Shown here in pieces: positions 49,759 to 62,399 of a DNA stretch of 64,000 bases. Within the stretch, counting starts at the first letter, position 1. Every line of letters starts with the position of its first letter. Source of the DNA: Setophaga petechia (taxonomy: Eukaryota; Chordata; Aves; Passeriformes; Parulidae). The translations under genes and the position numbers were made by a program. The stretch spans positions 434,001 to 498,000 of the forward strand of contig JANCRA010000167.1 in NCBI GenBank assembly GCA_024362935.1. The letters run 5' to 3'. Under the pieces are notes generated by a model. It was given only the letters and a program-made list of their open reading frames with translations, made no database searches and was not told the DNA's origin.

Positions 49759-52700
49759 GAGAGCTGAGTGTGTGCAGTCTTTGGCAGGGCTGGCTGGGCC
49801 CTGGCCAAGCCCCATTGTGTCCCTGTGCAGTGTCTGGGCTCCCAGGGACCACCAGCATTAAATGCCCTCCCTCTCTCTCTCCAGCCATGGCATCTGCTCT
49901 CCCTGGTATTAGTACCTGGCACGGGGCACACTTGGCACAGCTTTTACTTTCTCCATGGTTTTCAGTTACAGGAAGGCTCCAGAAGCAATTTTTGGCCTTT
50001 TTTTTGCCTAGTATTTATTTGAATAGTCCCTCTCCTCAGGCAGTGTAAACCAGCAATATCAACCAGCAATATCTTGACACAACCACATTTTACTGGTACA
50101 TGAGCTGTGTCCACAGTTGCATTTTGGATTTTCTGGCCACAGTCCTCTTGCTTGCTCCTGGATATTTGTGTGTGTGTGCCTTACACATGTTGTCATTTCA
50201 ATGTTCTCACCCATACCTAGGCACAGGTTCCAGTTAAGAGGATTTTTTGCTCCATAAAAGCCCAGAGCATTTGGAGTGCCACAATAAAGGATGTGCTGCC
50301 TCAGGCACTCCAGCCAGCCCATACAGCAGGCATGAATGTGCAGAGATTCTGCCACAAGCCTGGCTTAGTTCTGGAAAATGCACTAAATAGTTCATTCCAA
50401 AGGTCCTTCTGCTAAGAGTAGTTTAGGAAGTCCAGGGAGAAGTGATTCCCTTTTGTTCTGTCTGTGGGGAGAGATCAGCTGAAAGCTGTAATCCTAGAGA
50501 TTGCAATATGGGCATTATTTTCATTTATCAACTACCCTCTGCTGCCATGTGTAGTGCAGTGATTCTCAGCTCTGAAATACTGCTTAACATGTGGAAAAAA
50601 AAAGATTGTGGAACCCCAGGAAGAACAAGGTAAGGGTTTTGCACCATCTCCCAGTGGCAGTGGCATTTTTGGGTGCCAGAGTGTGACACGTGCCATCCCC
50701 AGGAGTAGTGTCACCCCTCAGCTCTCCCCAGAATCAGACACCAGATGGTGCCTGGAGCTCCACCCTTCACTGGGTGCTTGGGTACCAGCCCTGTCAGCTT
50801 TGAGAAATGTGCAGTTATAGCTCAATAAACCACTGTGTGTTGAAAATATCAGCAAAGAGTGTGCAGGCCTTTGGTGCTGCAGGTTCTGCTCACTCAAAGG
50901 AACTACAGGTGTCTACTCCAGAGAGTCCAAACTGAGGGCAGTCCATTTTTTAGAGCCAGAATTCATCCTGTTTAAGTCCATGCAAGTCTTGGATTGCTAG
51001 GCCAACCTACTTTTAAAGACTATGTTTTTATAACAATGCTAAAATTTGTAAAAAATCCAACCCCACCCCACAGCAAGACACTCACTTGCAAAGCCTCCAG
51101 GGGTTTACCTCATCCCCTGAGCCATGGTTCATTGCTAAGAAAATACTGCTCAAGCTGTTTCTTTTTACCAGAAAACTTTTATTTTATAAGGAAATATGTT
51201 GTTTTCTGAGCTGATGGTGCATCTTTGCAACACTACACAGGCTTTTAGCCTGGAAAAACAAAACTGGGTGCTTTTCTTGTGTGGCAGAAACTTGGTTTGT
51301 TAGACTAATTAGATCAGTCCTAATTTAAGCAATGTAGATGGTTCCCATGGGTCTGCCTTGAAAGGAAGAGATGGTTCCAGAGTTGTCATTCAGAGCTGCT
51401 TTGCAGGAGCTTTGTGCTGGAATCCATCCTGGGAATTCTGTGCTGCCTGCTGTAGCTGTGAATTCTGTCATCTCTGTCCCTGTGAGTGACTGATCAGATA
51501 AATCAGATAACTCTGGCTCTTGAACCTCCAGGTAACTTCAGATGGTTCCAGTTGTGTGACCAGCTGCTGCTTACTGACACACAACTGCTTGTGGCTTGCC
51601 CCTCATGGATTGTGAGAAGTGTTTCTTATAAATCACTTGTCCTTGGAAAGCCAGGGAAGGGCACAGATGATGGTGCTGAAGCACAGCTGTGGTTCTTTCC
51701 TCACTTATCTTGGTGCAAATCCTGTTAAAACTGTGGATTGATGTTATTAAGTTACAGCTGGCAGGTTTGAACTTGGCAGATAAGGATTTTATGAATCTTC
51801 CTTAGGAGTTCTGTTTTGATGAGAGGGAAACAAGAGCAATAACCACAGCTCTGTGCCACATCCAGCCATTCTCCTCAGGCCTTTCCCTGCTCTTCTGGAT
51901 CATCTCCCCATGCTGCTGCTGGGTGTCCATCAGCCTAATACTGCACAGACACTCCCAGAGAGCTCCTTGCTTTATTTATCTGTCAGCAGAAGCCCAGCAG
52001 TGTCACAAAAGGTTAATTCCACATCTGGGCTCCAGCTTTCTGCCAGCCAACTGACTCTGCTTTACTTGAGACTGCTCACTTGGAAAAAAAAAATCATTTT
52101 ACCCCCTAATTACAGTGTATAAAATAATGTACAACTGTGCTGAAATCGAATATACAGAAATAATAAAGAGGTAAATTTAATTACCAGCTCATTCATTGTG
52201 TTCACAAAAAAGTTTGAAGGTGAGCTATGAAGTGAACAGTCGAAGCCAAGCCAGCAAACTGTAACTGATTCTGTGAAGTGTAACAACTTCATTATTTTCT
52301 AGAAACTCTTCCATGTAGTGTTTTCTTTAAAAAGGGCAGTTTTGCTTTGGGGCAGCAGAGTGTAAAGCTATCTCTGGTCTGGCTTTGGCCAATAGTTTTG
52401 CAGGTAGTTGTAACTTGCTAAGCATTGCTGGTTTGGAAATGATGAAGAAATTACGAAGCCAAGGCCATTAAGTCTGAAGAATGTGTGCACTCTGGTTTCC
52501 TGTTCCAGCAGTTTGGATACATTCCCCAGCACAGCCTACAGGAACCATTATTTGTGATTTCATGGCAAACTGACCAGAGCAGAACAAATGATTGTGTTTA
52601 TTGCTGGCCCATTCTGCTGTTATTAAGGCATCTCCTGGGCTTGTGCATCCACTGCCTGTTTTCCCTTTGCCTCACCAATCTCTGAAGCAGTCAGCCTCCT

Positions 52701-53930
52701 TTAAACCTGGTGGTATTTCTATTTTCGATAGAATAAAATAATAATAATAGCAGAATAACCCAAAGTTAGTGTACATCAGTGGCACAAAAATGAGCTGCAT
52801 TTTCAGCGCTCTTCTCCCTGTATAAGAATGTATAAGAAACTGCTTAAATTTACAAAAAAGTAGAGGAAGAAATAGTAAAAGAAGGAAGTGTCCTGTGGGA
52901 CTGTGTTATGGAGCAAAGGGTGTGGGTTTGCTGGCTGGGGCAGCAATCTGAGGGGGATGGTTATTTCCTATAGAACTGCAAAGCTGTGCCAAGGCTGCCA
53001 GAACAGATTTGTGCATACAAAAGAAGCAAGAGTAATCTTCATCCCAAGACAGAAGTTTTCAGATGGTCCTTCAACAGTATGTTTTTTGTGTGAAGTCAAT
53101 CTTCCAGCAGAACATTTGGGAATGGGTTTTCCCAAGTGCCATGGCTCTGCCCACATTCCCAAATTCCAGCAGGGATCAGCTGCTCTGACACTCACATTGC
53201 ATGAGGCAAACCCCTGTGGCAAACCCCTGCCCCAGCTCCCAGCACTGGAGGAAAGGCCAGGAAGGGAAATGTTCTTATGCTCCCAAAGTTTCACTTCTAG
53301 AACTTTTTAAAGCCCTTACAACTTCTCATAAGTTTTTAAAAGTTAAAACAGTATTGAATTACACTTGGAATCAAGCAGTAGCTTGAAGGAGGTAATAGTA
53401 GGCTGTAAATAATTCTGCTCATTGATTCCTGGTTAATGAGCAGTGTCCATAGCTGTTGGGTGTGAACAGAGGAGGCACAGACTTCTTTCCAGCTTGGGCA
53501 GAGGTTTCTATCAGCAGCTACACAGCAGGGTATTTATCTGATGTTGTCAATGTACACAAGGGGAGACTGTTAAATAAAGACCTCACCCCAATGCACAGTA
53601 ATGGAAAGCTGCTTTTTCCCCATCTGGTCTATATTGTGAAGGACTGATGAACTCTAAAGACTGTCAAGGTGAGTAAATTCAAACTTCTTTTCCTCCCTTC
53701 TTGCCAAAACTGACTTTGCTTGATTACTTCAGAAACTGTTTTTGGCCCTGCCTTGTTAAAAGCAGCTTCAGGAGGTGAGTAGGCAGCAAGAGATGCTTCT
53801 GCTCAGCCCAGATTCTGAGCACTTCCAGGGTTTTCTCTGGCCCAAAATGGTTTTGGAGTAAGGTTGTTGGATTTCCTGTAAGTGCTGGTGATGTGGCAGC
53901 CAGGATGTGGTAGACATCATTCTCTCACTG
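49759..53930 (+). other. GPC5: Intron 2 sequence; nothing recognised
   Basis: Unremarkable intronic DNA. The open frame at 52888-53310 and its antisense have no recognised domain and no splice-site support. Confidence 0.5.
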
Positions 53931-54005
53931 ACATGTTTATTAACATGTGTTTATTAACATGTGTTTATTAACATGTGCTTATTAACATGTGCTTATTAAC
54001 ATGTA
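53931..54005 (+). repeat. 14-bp minisatellite, about five units
   Basis: The unit is acatgtgtttatta, with g/c variants at one position. The first unit lacks two bases. Confidence 0.9.
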
Positions 54006-56236
54006 ATTTCTCATAAGCTTCATCAAGAGCAACTGTGTTTATGTGTAGGGAGACTGCCATTCTAAAACCAGCAGGGCACATGGGAAAGTAGAATATCAAT
54101 AAAGAGCTTTGGTCCTGTGTTCTGCAGGAGGATAATGTGGAAATAAATATGGAAGATAAGTGGGAAACTTCAAAGGCTTGGAAATTTTGCTCCTGGCAAA
54201 ATGTCACAGAATTGAAATTAAGCTGAAAGTTACATGAAGTTGTTTACAAAAACTTGAATGAATGAATGAATGGATTTTGAGTTCTGTCTTTGCAAACATG
54301 ACACAATTTCCTTTGCACTTGCATCCTTTTTTAAAGTAATCTGAAAAAAACCCCAACCTCTTGTTCATCTCATTTAATGATGATTTTTAAGCACTCTTTG
54401 TTCATATTCTTTTAAGCTTGTTTAGAAATCATCATACACCCAAAAGCAGAGTGATGAATTTTATTATTTGTGTGCTATGTAGATGTATGTCTGGGTGTGA
54501 TTTTTCTGCTTTGTACATTGTTCTCTCCGTAGCACATTGCAAACAGTTTGTACTTAAGTTCTACTGCTGCAAAATATTAATATGTTGTTCTTTATTTTGG
54601 CAAGCTGTAAAGATGCAGAAATCTTAATGGACGTGAAAGCATGAAAAGGAAGCCATTGTTCAACCAAGGGTAGCTTTCATTCATTCTGGAACTCTGTAAT
54701 AAATGCAAGATGTTGAAAGGAAAGGAGCCAAATATTAGTGTGGTCCTGAGAGACCAAACAAATAATAGAGCTACTTAAATTTGTCATTCTTCTTTCGTCA
54801 TTGCAGTCAAAATCTAAAATGTACACAGATGTTATTTCTGTATAGAGTCTGTATAGATAGGATGGGGTTTGAGCACTGTTAAATCTTTTTGTGATGTTTA
54901 TAATGTAAAAGTTTCCTTTTTTTTTTGGAGTGGCACACAGAGGTCTGGTGGCAGTGACTTCCCTTTCACACAGGCGTGTTGTGGTTTGCAGTGAGTGTTC
55001 AGGCATTAATATCTAAGCCTCAGCTACTCTGGGGCAGAAATAATCCTCTGTGGGCAGAGGTGTCTGGTGTTTAGGTTGCCTTTCTTTTGGTGAAATTGTT
55101 TCCATGCTAATATTTCTGTGTTCAGTCTCTGGAGAGAAAAGAATGTAGGTTTGGGCTAAATCATAATCCAGCAAGGTGGATGTTGCCTAACCTTGCCTAA
55201 TGCTCTCCATCTGAACCTCACAGCTGCTCACAGAATAAGGATCTCAATAGTCTGTGAAGGTTTGATCTCAATGGTTTGTGAAGGTCTTGCAGGAGTGAGG
55301 AAAGCAAATGAACCTGCTCTAAGCATGGCTATCATATGTCAGCCCAGATTTCCTTGGAAAGCTCCTGTCTGTGTGTGTTCCTGAGACCACATGTGCTGCC
55401 TTCCATGCTCTGTAAGGAATCCAGGGCTCATGAGATGAGGGCAGCCCTGAATGCAGGCTCTGACACCAGCTCTGAGCACTTGACTGAATCCTCTGCTCAC
55501 ATCTTTCCTTGAGCTTGTGTTGCTGTTTGTCTCAGAGCCTCACAAAAATAAACACACCCAGGAAGATTTTTGTGGCAGAAAGAGTGGCAAATAGATGTGT
55601 GGCACTTGAGCATCTTTGGTTCTTGTCTGGAGGATAAAGGTGCAGGAGGAGAGGTGGACACAACCTTGGAGAGCTGTTGCACTTGATTAGACTAAAACAG
55701 AGGTAACAGCAATTAAAAAACTCAAGCAGCTATTCCTGCTGAAAGGAAGTCATGCAAGTTGGGGAATGTGGTGTTTATGTGACATGAGAAACTTAATATC
55801 TACCTGGTTTTCCCCAGATAGACCCCCAGGTGGTGGGAAAATAGAGGAGATATTTGGAGAATGCTGGTACCCCAGCACTGAGCAGACTGACACATTCCTG
55901 CTGCATTTGTTTCTCCCTGTAGCACCATTCTCTAGCAGAAACATTTCCATCCTTGCAGCATTTCGTGAGGTGCAGTGGATTTAAACCAGCATTAAATCCC
56001 ACCACTGAAGAAATCAGCAGTGTTACAGTGCAAAAGCTGGTGTGAGATAAGTCAGGAATTTTTGTGATTCTCATTGCAGGAGGAATTTGAGGTGTAGCTG
56101 CTGGCTGAGGAGGAGGGAAGTGTGCTCTGTGTCAGGGTGGGTGTGTTTCTGTCTTGCTCCAAACCAAGCTGTGCCGTGCTTGGGATCAACAAGCACTAAT
56201 GCTGTACCTGCAAAGCAATGTTTGTCCATCTGTGTG
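54006..56236 (+). other. GPC5: Intron 2 sequence; nothing recognised
   Basis: Contains a short (TGAA)n run near 54254-54272. At about 55245-55290 'tctcaat.gt.tgtgaaggt' is repeated twice. No gene was seen. Confidence 0.5.
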
Positions 56237-56997
56237 TGAATCAAGGGTTTAAACAAACTGAAAGAGTTTAAAAGTTTAGCTAGATTAAGTAGGGAGGATA
56301 GAAACAATTCAGAGTATAGCAAGAAGAGTAGAAATAATAAGGGGTAGTTAATTATTAGCAGATAAAGTAGTTAAGGCTAGGGTTATATATCACCTGCCTG
56401 TCTTTATGTGTTTAAAGAAGCAGGATGGGATGAAGATTTAATTGTGAAAAAGAAGAGGACCGTGGCCTGCACCTGGGCCCCAAAACTTGGGCTGTAGCCA
56501 AGAGTTCCAAAGCCTGACAGCAAGGCAGAAGTAAAGGGTCAGTGTGACCTCAGCAGACCACCATTCCAGAACCCACTGCCCCATTCCAGAACCCCCTGTC
56601 CCATTCCAGAACCCACTGCCCCATTCCAGAACCCACTGCCCCATTCCAGAACCCACTGATCCATTTCAGAACCCACTGTCCCATTCCAGAACCCACCCAC
56701 CCATTTCAAACCCCCCACCCTAATTCAATCAGGACACTGTGCAGGCGTAAAAGGAACTTTGGACTCATTGAAATACATTTTGAAACAAAGCAGGGATAGG
56801 TGGGGTTAGGTAATGAATATGTATTAGAGATTTTGGGTGAATTTATGTGAATGTAAGATTTTTGGATAAATAGAGAGCCCGGTGCTTATGATGTTTTACA
56901 CATGCGTTTGGGAAATTACTCCCCCTGTGCCCAGTGCTGTCAATAAACAGACTCCTTTCTGACTTTAACTAGTTGGGGAGTTTTGTTCCACACTTCA
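56237..56997 (+). mobile_element. Probable solo LTR with internal 20-bp minisatellite
   Basis: The element starts tgaatcaaggg and ends ttccacacttca (TGAA...TTCA). It has a weak TATA-like gataaatag near 56865 and AATAAA at 56942-56947. Flanking hexamers tgtgtg/tgtgtg fit a TSD, but both lie in TG-repeat sequence, so that match is weak. The R-U5 end after the poly(A) signal is clear. Confidence 0.7.
56561..56720 (+). repeat. 20-bp minisatellite, eight units
   Basis: Eight contiguous units of ccattccagaacccactgcc, the last few degraded, lie inside the LTR at 56237-56997. Confidence 0.95.
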
Positions 56998-57007
56998 TGT
57001 GTGTGTG

Positions 57008-57548
57008 TGCCCTGGTTCAGGGCAGATTTTGCAGAGACCCCCACAGGGGCTTCTCTAGAACAGCAGATTCAATTGGCCTCTCCTCCCCACCGGTTTGGGA
57101 GAAAATCCCTCCTTGGAGAAAAGTGGAAAAAACCTGTTTATTAAACAATAAGACCTAAACAATAAAACCCCTTGCTGCTCCAAAAGAGATGACAAACTGA
57201 GGAAGTCCCTCCCCGGGCTGCAGCTCAGCTCTCTCAGTCTCTGATCAGTCCCTCAGTGCTGGAAATGTCGCAGGCCAGGCCCGGCCCTGTGGCCACAGGT
57301 GCAGCTGCCGGTGCTCCCCTGGGTGTTCAGAGCAGGTTTGAACAGGGCCAAAGAAAAGGAAAAAAAACCCCACAGTCCAGGGAACTTCTTTGCCTCAGCT
57401 AGCTAAACTAACTAAAGCAAAGGAGAGCTCTGTCCTGCTGTCTGTCCATCTGCAGACAGCACAGTCCAGGAGCAGGAATGTGGAGGAGTGAGTGCAGTGT
57501 CTGAAAACAAACTGCTGCTTCTTCTCTCCCCATTTTACTCTTGGAGCA
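57008..57548 (-). mobile_element. Probable minus-strand LTR or ERV 3' region
   Basis: On the minus strand the segment has AATAAA (reverse of TTTATT at 57137-57142), then a U5-like stretch ending near 57008 in ccagggca. It is GC-richer than its surroundings. The U3 start was not defined; it may continue past the LTR at 57555-58150. It lies downstream, in the minus sense, of the pol remnant at 58490-58960 and could be the 3' LTR of the same provirus. Confidence 0.45.
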
Positions 57549-57554
57549 AGTCCT

Positions 57555-58150
57555 TGTGAAAAACACCTATCACTTGTTTTTAAAATTTGAACAGTTTAAT
57601 AGTGATAAAATGGTTATAAAAAGAGTAATTCAATTAGAGTAATAATAACTTGGACAATTTGAATTAGGACAATAGAAACAAAGAGTTATGGATGTCTGGG
57701 TACCTTTTTCTGGGCAGCACAAGCCCGAAAAAGGACACCCATTAACAGAGGATTAACCCTTAAAAACAACAGCCTGTTGCATATTCATACACCTCATATA
57801 TGCATAAATTCCATTCAAACACAGGATTCTGTCTGGTCAGTGTCAGCTTCTTCCTCTGAATCCTGATGGCACCCTTGAGGCAGAAAGAAGTTTGTTTCTT
57901 CTGATAATGGAGCAATAAATTCTCTTTCTCTAAAAGATTCAGGTCTGCTGGGGCTGCTGTCTCACTGTGAGTCCTTTCTTTAAAAAAAGTATCTTACATA
58001 GCATAGTTTCTATTTTAACATATTTTATAACCTGGAACTATATTTAACACACTACTTAAGAAAATTAATACAGCATTACTTTCTAACACAACACATATAA
58101 TATTCATTTTAATATTTGCAAAAAGCCAATCATAAAATATGCATTTTTCA
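57555..58150 (+). mobile_element. Solo LTR, inverted copy of 11509-12122
   Basis: This 596-bp element starts tgtgaaaaac and ends gcatttttca. It is flanked by agtcct (57549-57554) and aatcct (58151-58156), a TSD with one mismatch. TATAAAA lies at 57615 and AATAAA at 57914-57919, giving a plus-strand orientation. Shared with 11509-12122: 'ctttttctgggcagcac', 'cccttaaaaacaacagcctg' and the terminal inverted repeats. Confidence 0.9.
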
Positions 58151-58489
58151 AATCCTAAAGGTGCAAAACTTCTTATTCAGCATAAACAGAACAGACAACT
58201 GGGGATAAAAGCATCATATAGTCAAGCCAGCACAGTGTGTCAGACTGAGCATCCTCCAGTTTGGGTGCACTGAGGGCTGGCAGCAGCTGGAGCCCAGCAC
58301 AGGGGATGCTCCAGCTGTGTGGCCTGGCAGGGTGGTGCTGCCAAGGGAGCAGCAAACCCAACCTGGATTTTGAGCTGGGCTTGTCCCCACAGCTCATTCC
58401 ATGACCCCAGCAGGACAGATGGGAACTTCCAGGGCTGAGCTGGGTTTGAGCAGCTGTGCTGGAGTGTCCAGGCTCATCAGTGCTGGAGT
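58151..58489 (+). other. Unassigned segment between LTR and pol remnant
   Basis: No recognisable repeat or frame. It may be deleted ERV sequence or original intron. Confidence 0.4.
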
Positions 58490-58960
58490 TAAGTAACTTT
58501 TGACAAGGCCTGTGCCACAAACCATTGACAAATAGTTGGGGAATTTTTCATGCCTTGGGGGAATACCCTCCACTGATGTCTTTTTTGGGTTCAGCATGAT
58601 TTGTGGAAGGCACAGTAAAAGCAAATTTTTCTTTGTCTTGCTCAGCCAATGGAATAGTGAAGCAACAATCTTTCATATCAATGACAACTATTTGCCATTC
58701 CTGTGGAATCATTGTAGGTGTAGGAAGGCCTGGTTGTACAGCTCCCATTGTTGCCATTGCAGCATTTATCTGCTGTAAATCATGTAAAAGTCTCCATTTT
58801 CCCAATTTCTTTTTTATTACAAAAACAGAGATATTCCAGGGGCTGAATGATTCTTCAATATGTCCCGCTTGCAATTGTTCTGTGACTAATTCTTGCAGGG
58901 CAGGAACGTGCAAGCATATCTGCATTAATTACATGTATTAATTGCATTACCTCTGAGGAA
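58490..58960 (-). pseudogene. Broken class II ERV pol (reverse transcriptase) fragment
   Basis: The minus-strand frame at 58925-58548 reads as the N-terminal part of a retroviral reverse transcriptase. It has an [15 protein letters not shown] segment, then [16 protein letters not shown], a [11 protein letters not shown] block and a VIDMKD motif that holds the first catalytic aspartate, followed by a fingers/palm segment. The frame then shifts, and a PQGM-containing continuation occurs in another frame to about 58500. The YxDD motif, RNase H, integrase, gag and env are absent. The pattern is ERVK/beta-alpha-like (class II), consistent with the 6-bp TSDs of the window's LTRs. It is non-functional. 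Confidence 0.9.
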
Positions 58961-60509
58961 TTAATACCAAACTGAGCCCCTTTTTTTTTGATTTGAGATC
59001 TTGCACCACCTTCCAGGCAAAGAGGTGATGACTATCATCTGTGAGCACATGGTTTGAACAAAATTCTTCCCATGGAAGGTGATGCTGCCTGACTTTGATT
59101 AAGTGTGGGTGTTCAAAATTCAAAACTAATTGTCATTTCACTTTTCCTATAGTCTTAAATCAAAAAGGGATTTTTAAGCAGCATGGGAAGAAACCTTGCT
59201 CTCCACCTTCCTATTTGATTTAATACAAGTGGAAGACAAAAAACTTCTAAATTTGATATTTTCATCAAGTGTTGGATTATTTCAGTTAAGGCTTATTTCT
59301 GTTCAGAATTGATATATTTGCAATATATTCCATGCTGCTGGGTAGGGTTATGTTGAAGCCAAAGGCACTGAAAGATGATCAAATAATTCTCCCAGTGTAT
59401 CTCTAGGTGTAGAATTCAGCTTTTTGTGAGTTCATAACTGTCTGAAGTTTGCTGTAACTGACAGCATAGATGAGAAGCTGGTCTTGCAAATAGTATTAAA
59501 CCTTCCTTGGAGTTTAGAAACTTTGTACAAAGTACCACACAAAGAGCACTAAAAAGAAGATAATTAAACACCTCAGCAGCTCCTGCCCTATACAGCCACA
59601 ACTCAAGCTCTCCATTGTTGCCAAATTTGATTGCATGAAGCCCCTTTAAACAATTTCTGATTTAAAGGCCTAAGTACAGTAATTTGATTGTCTCAAACAC
59701 CTCTTAATGCCTTAAAAATGGAAAAGGACCTGTATATTTCCTTCTGAAATGTAATTACCCTCAGGCACAAGTCACGTTTTGTGTCTGACCAGTGGTTATA
59801 AGGAAGCAATGATGCCTTACAGGGGTTGGCAGCATATCTGTAATCCCAAGCAGTATTTTTGTGCCATGTTTTTGGTGTGAGGGCTCTTCTTGCAGGAGGA
59901 ATGAAGCTATTTGTTATCACAGTTTTTCCCTTAGGCCATGAAAAATAAATGTCATTATTATATATCATGATTTCACGCTTGTCTCAGAATAATGCAGAAT
60001 TTTATTTAATAGAATGCAGAATTTTCACAGTTAAGAGGTTTGAAAAAAAAATACTACATGGTTTCTAGCCTGCAACTTAGTATCCTAGGAATCTGCTGAA
60101 ATCTCTTTTTTTGGGATGTATGCTGCCAATGGATGGTTTGCTTGTATGTTTCACTGAGGCTTTTATTTTCTTGGGAAAATAATGACAGTAGCACATTGAA
60201 AAATGAATTGTATTTAGTTTTCAGGTAAGCAGAGTGATGCCTGCAGTTGTGCCTTTATGGATATGGAAGATAAAGGAAGAGTGTGAGATTGGTGGCATTG
60301 CAGACATCATTCCCTGCTCCCATAATTTAATGATAAGCTGAATAATTGTAAGGGACCATGCATAGGGAGGAAACTTAAACACCTGTTTTTATGTTTTTTA
60401 ATATTTCTATTGAGTTTTTAGTATGATAAAAACAATGTTTTGGTTTCCTTTAGAAATAAACATACAGAGGTGATGTGGCAAACAAAAACCCCTTTTAACA
60501 GTGTGCAGT
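58961..60509 (+). other. GPC5: Intron 2 sequence; nothing recognised
   Basis: The part adjoining 58961 may be further decayed pol, but no frame is recognisable. A run of nine T lies near 58981-58989. Confidence 0.45.
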
Positions 60510-60895
60510 TGTGGTGGTGTTCACAGGGGTCTGAGGATGAGGGAAGAGATGAGGATCTGACTCCATGTTTTAGAAGGCTTGATTTATTATTTTATGATAT
60601 ACATTACATTAAAACTACACTAAAAGAATAGAAGAAAAGATTCAATCACAAAGCTGGCTAAGAATAGAATAGGAAAGAATGAATAACAAAGGCTTGTGGC
60701 TCAGACTCTCAGTCCGAGCCAGCTGACTGTGATTGACCATTAATTAGAAACAACCAACATAAGCCAATCCCAGATGCACCTGTTGCATTCCACAGCAGCA
60801 GATAACCATTGTTTACATTTTGTTCCTGAGGTCTCTCAGCTTCTCAGAAGGAAAAATCCTAAGGAAAGGATTTTCCATAAAAGATGTCTGTGACA
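60510..60895 (-). mobile_element. Solo LTR, perfect TSD
   Basis: This 386-bp element starts tgtggtggtgttcac and ends gatgtctgtgaca. It is flanked by tgcagt on both sides (60504-60509 and 60896-60901). TTTATT at 60583-60588 is AATAAA in the minus sense. It is the unexpanded sister of 41013-41498. Confidence 0.94.
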
Positions 60896-62399
60896 TGCAG
60901 TAGCACACAACAAACCACAGTTTAGGTTGTGTCATGATTCCTATCCTGGATCCAATTTTCAGAATTGTTGTCAGCTCTGCTTCAGTGTGAAACTTGGCAA
61001 GGTGTTTCCCTGCCAAGAATGTACTGTCATCTTCTTCAACTGGAGTGTGTCTGCTTCCTTAATTTCTAGGATTTTATAAACCCTTCCAGACTATTAGCTG
61101 CTGTAATCCCAGTGCGAATGCTGAAGGGATTTTTGCAGCGTGTGTGTGCAAAATGCTGCTGATGGCTGTCCAGTGAGATGTGCTGTGTTATCAGTGTGGT
61201 TAAAGCACACTCTGTGCTAAAAGGGATTGTATTCAATCCTAGCAGGAGTCTGCTGCCCGGGGAGCTGTACCAGGCATGGCACAGTGCAGGCTTTGCTGCA
61301 GAACCTTGCCAGGCTGTGCTGATCTGCAGCTCTGTATTGTTTCTGCTCTTTGTGGGGCTGATCTCTGGGTGATCTGGGGCTGTGCTGCAGAGCAGGGAAT
61401 CACACAGCCACCTTGCCATCAGTGGAGAGGAGGATTAGAGCAAACCCCATTATCTGGCCAGGCCTCAGTGGAGTGCCTCGCCTGGAGCTGCTTGCCACCC
61501 AGAGGAGTGCAAGGATGATTTATGTCAGAGGCTTTTTGTTGGAGAGCTTCCAAAGAAAGCAGTGGGAATGGTGTGGATTACTGTCTTCTGTGTCATTAAA
61601 AATAATCTGGAAAACTGATCCCTTCCTTGCCCTGTCCATGAATTCTAGCACCCCAGTCAGTGGTTTGGGTGTATAATACTTGCCATGTGCCATTTGAAAT
61701 GTGTTAACTGTGGAACTCCTTAAATATTATTTTTTCTTAGGCCACTCAGAAATGGTGTAATTAAAGGAGATAATGTTTTCCTGATTTGTTTATTTCACTT
61801 TGGTTTTGGGTCATAGTGGACATGATGTCAAGTCCTCCCCAACCACGGGCTGGTGTCCAGACGTGGCCAATGTTAATGGGGAGAGAATTTATTCACACAG
61901 CAATATTCTTTTCCTTCATTTTGGAGTTGTACTTTGCAAGAAGTGCCTCTCAACCACCTACTCAAGAATTATGAAACAAAACCTTCAGCTTCTGTGTCTA
62001 TTCAGTTGCCTCACAATTGAGCTGAGGGATGCTTTGGAAGTGTACCCAGCTGAACTGCCCAAATGCAGTGTGAGTTCTAAACACCACCTTACACAGCCCT
62101 GGACTGTGCTCCAGCCTTGATTTGGAAGCTGTGCAACTCCTTGGTGGATCAGGGTCTGGCTACTGAGAACAAAGTCATCTTCTTTTTAAGAAAACCAATT
62201 GTTAAGTGTTGCCTTCAATACACACAGGGTCCTTTTAATCACATTACTGCTGAAAGCTGTATTACCTATTATTGCATTGATATTGCAGATTCTGTGTAAC
62301 TGTTGATGTTCCTGTTCAGGACACTGTTAGTCCTGTGACTGAGATTTCAGGGGCCTGCCATTAACCTGTAGTTCTTTCTCTCCCCTGCCCTCTTTTTAG
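60896..62399 (+). other. GPC5: 3' end of GPC5 intron 2
   Basis: Intronic DNA ending in a strong polypyrimidine tract (ttctttctctcccctgccct) and the acceptor AG at 62398-62399. No other feature was seen. Open frames here lack domains. Confidence 0.7.
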
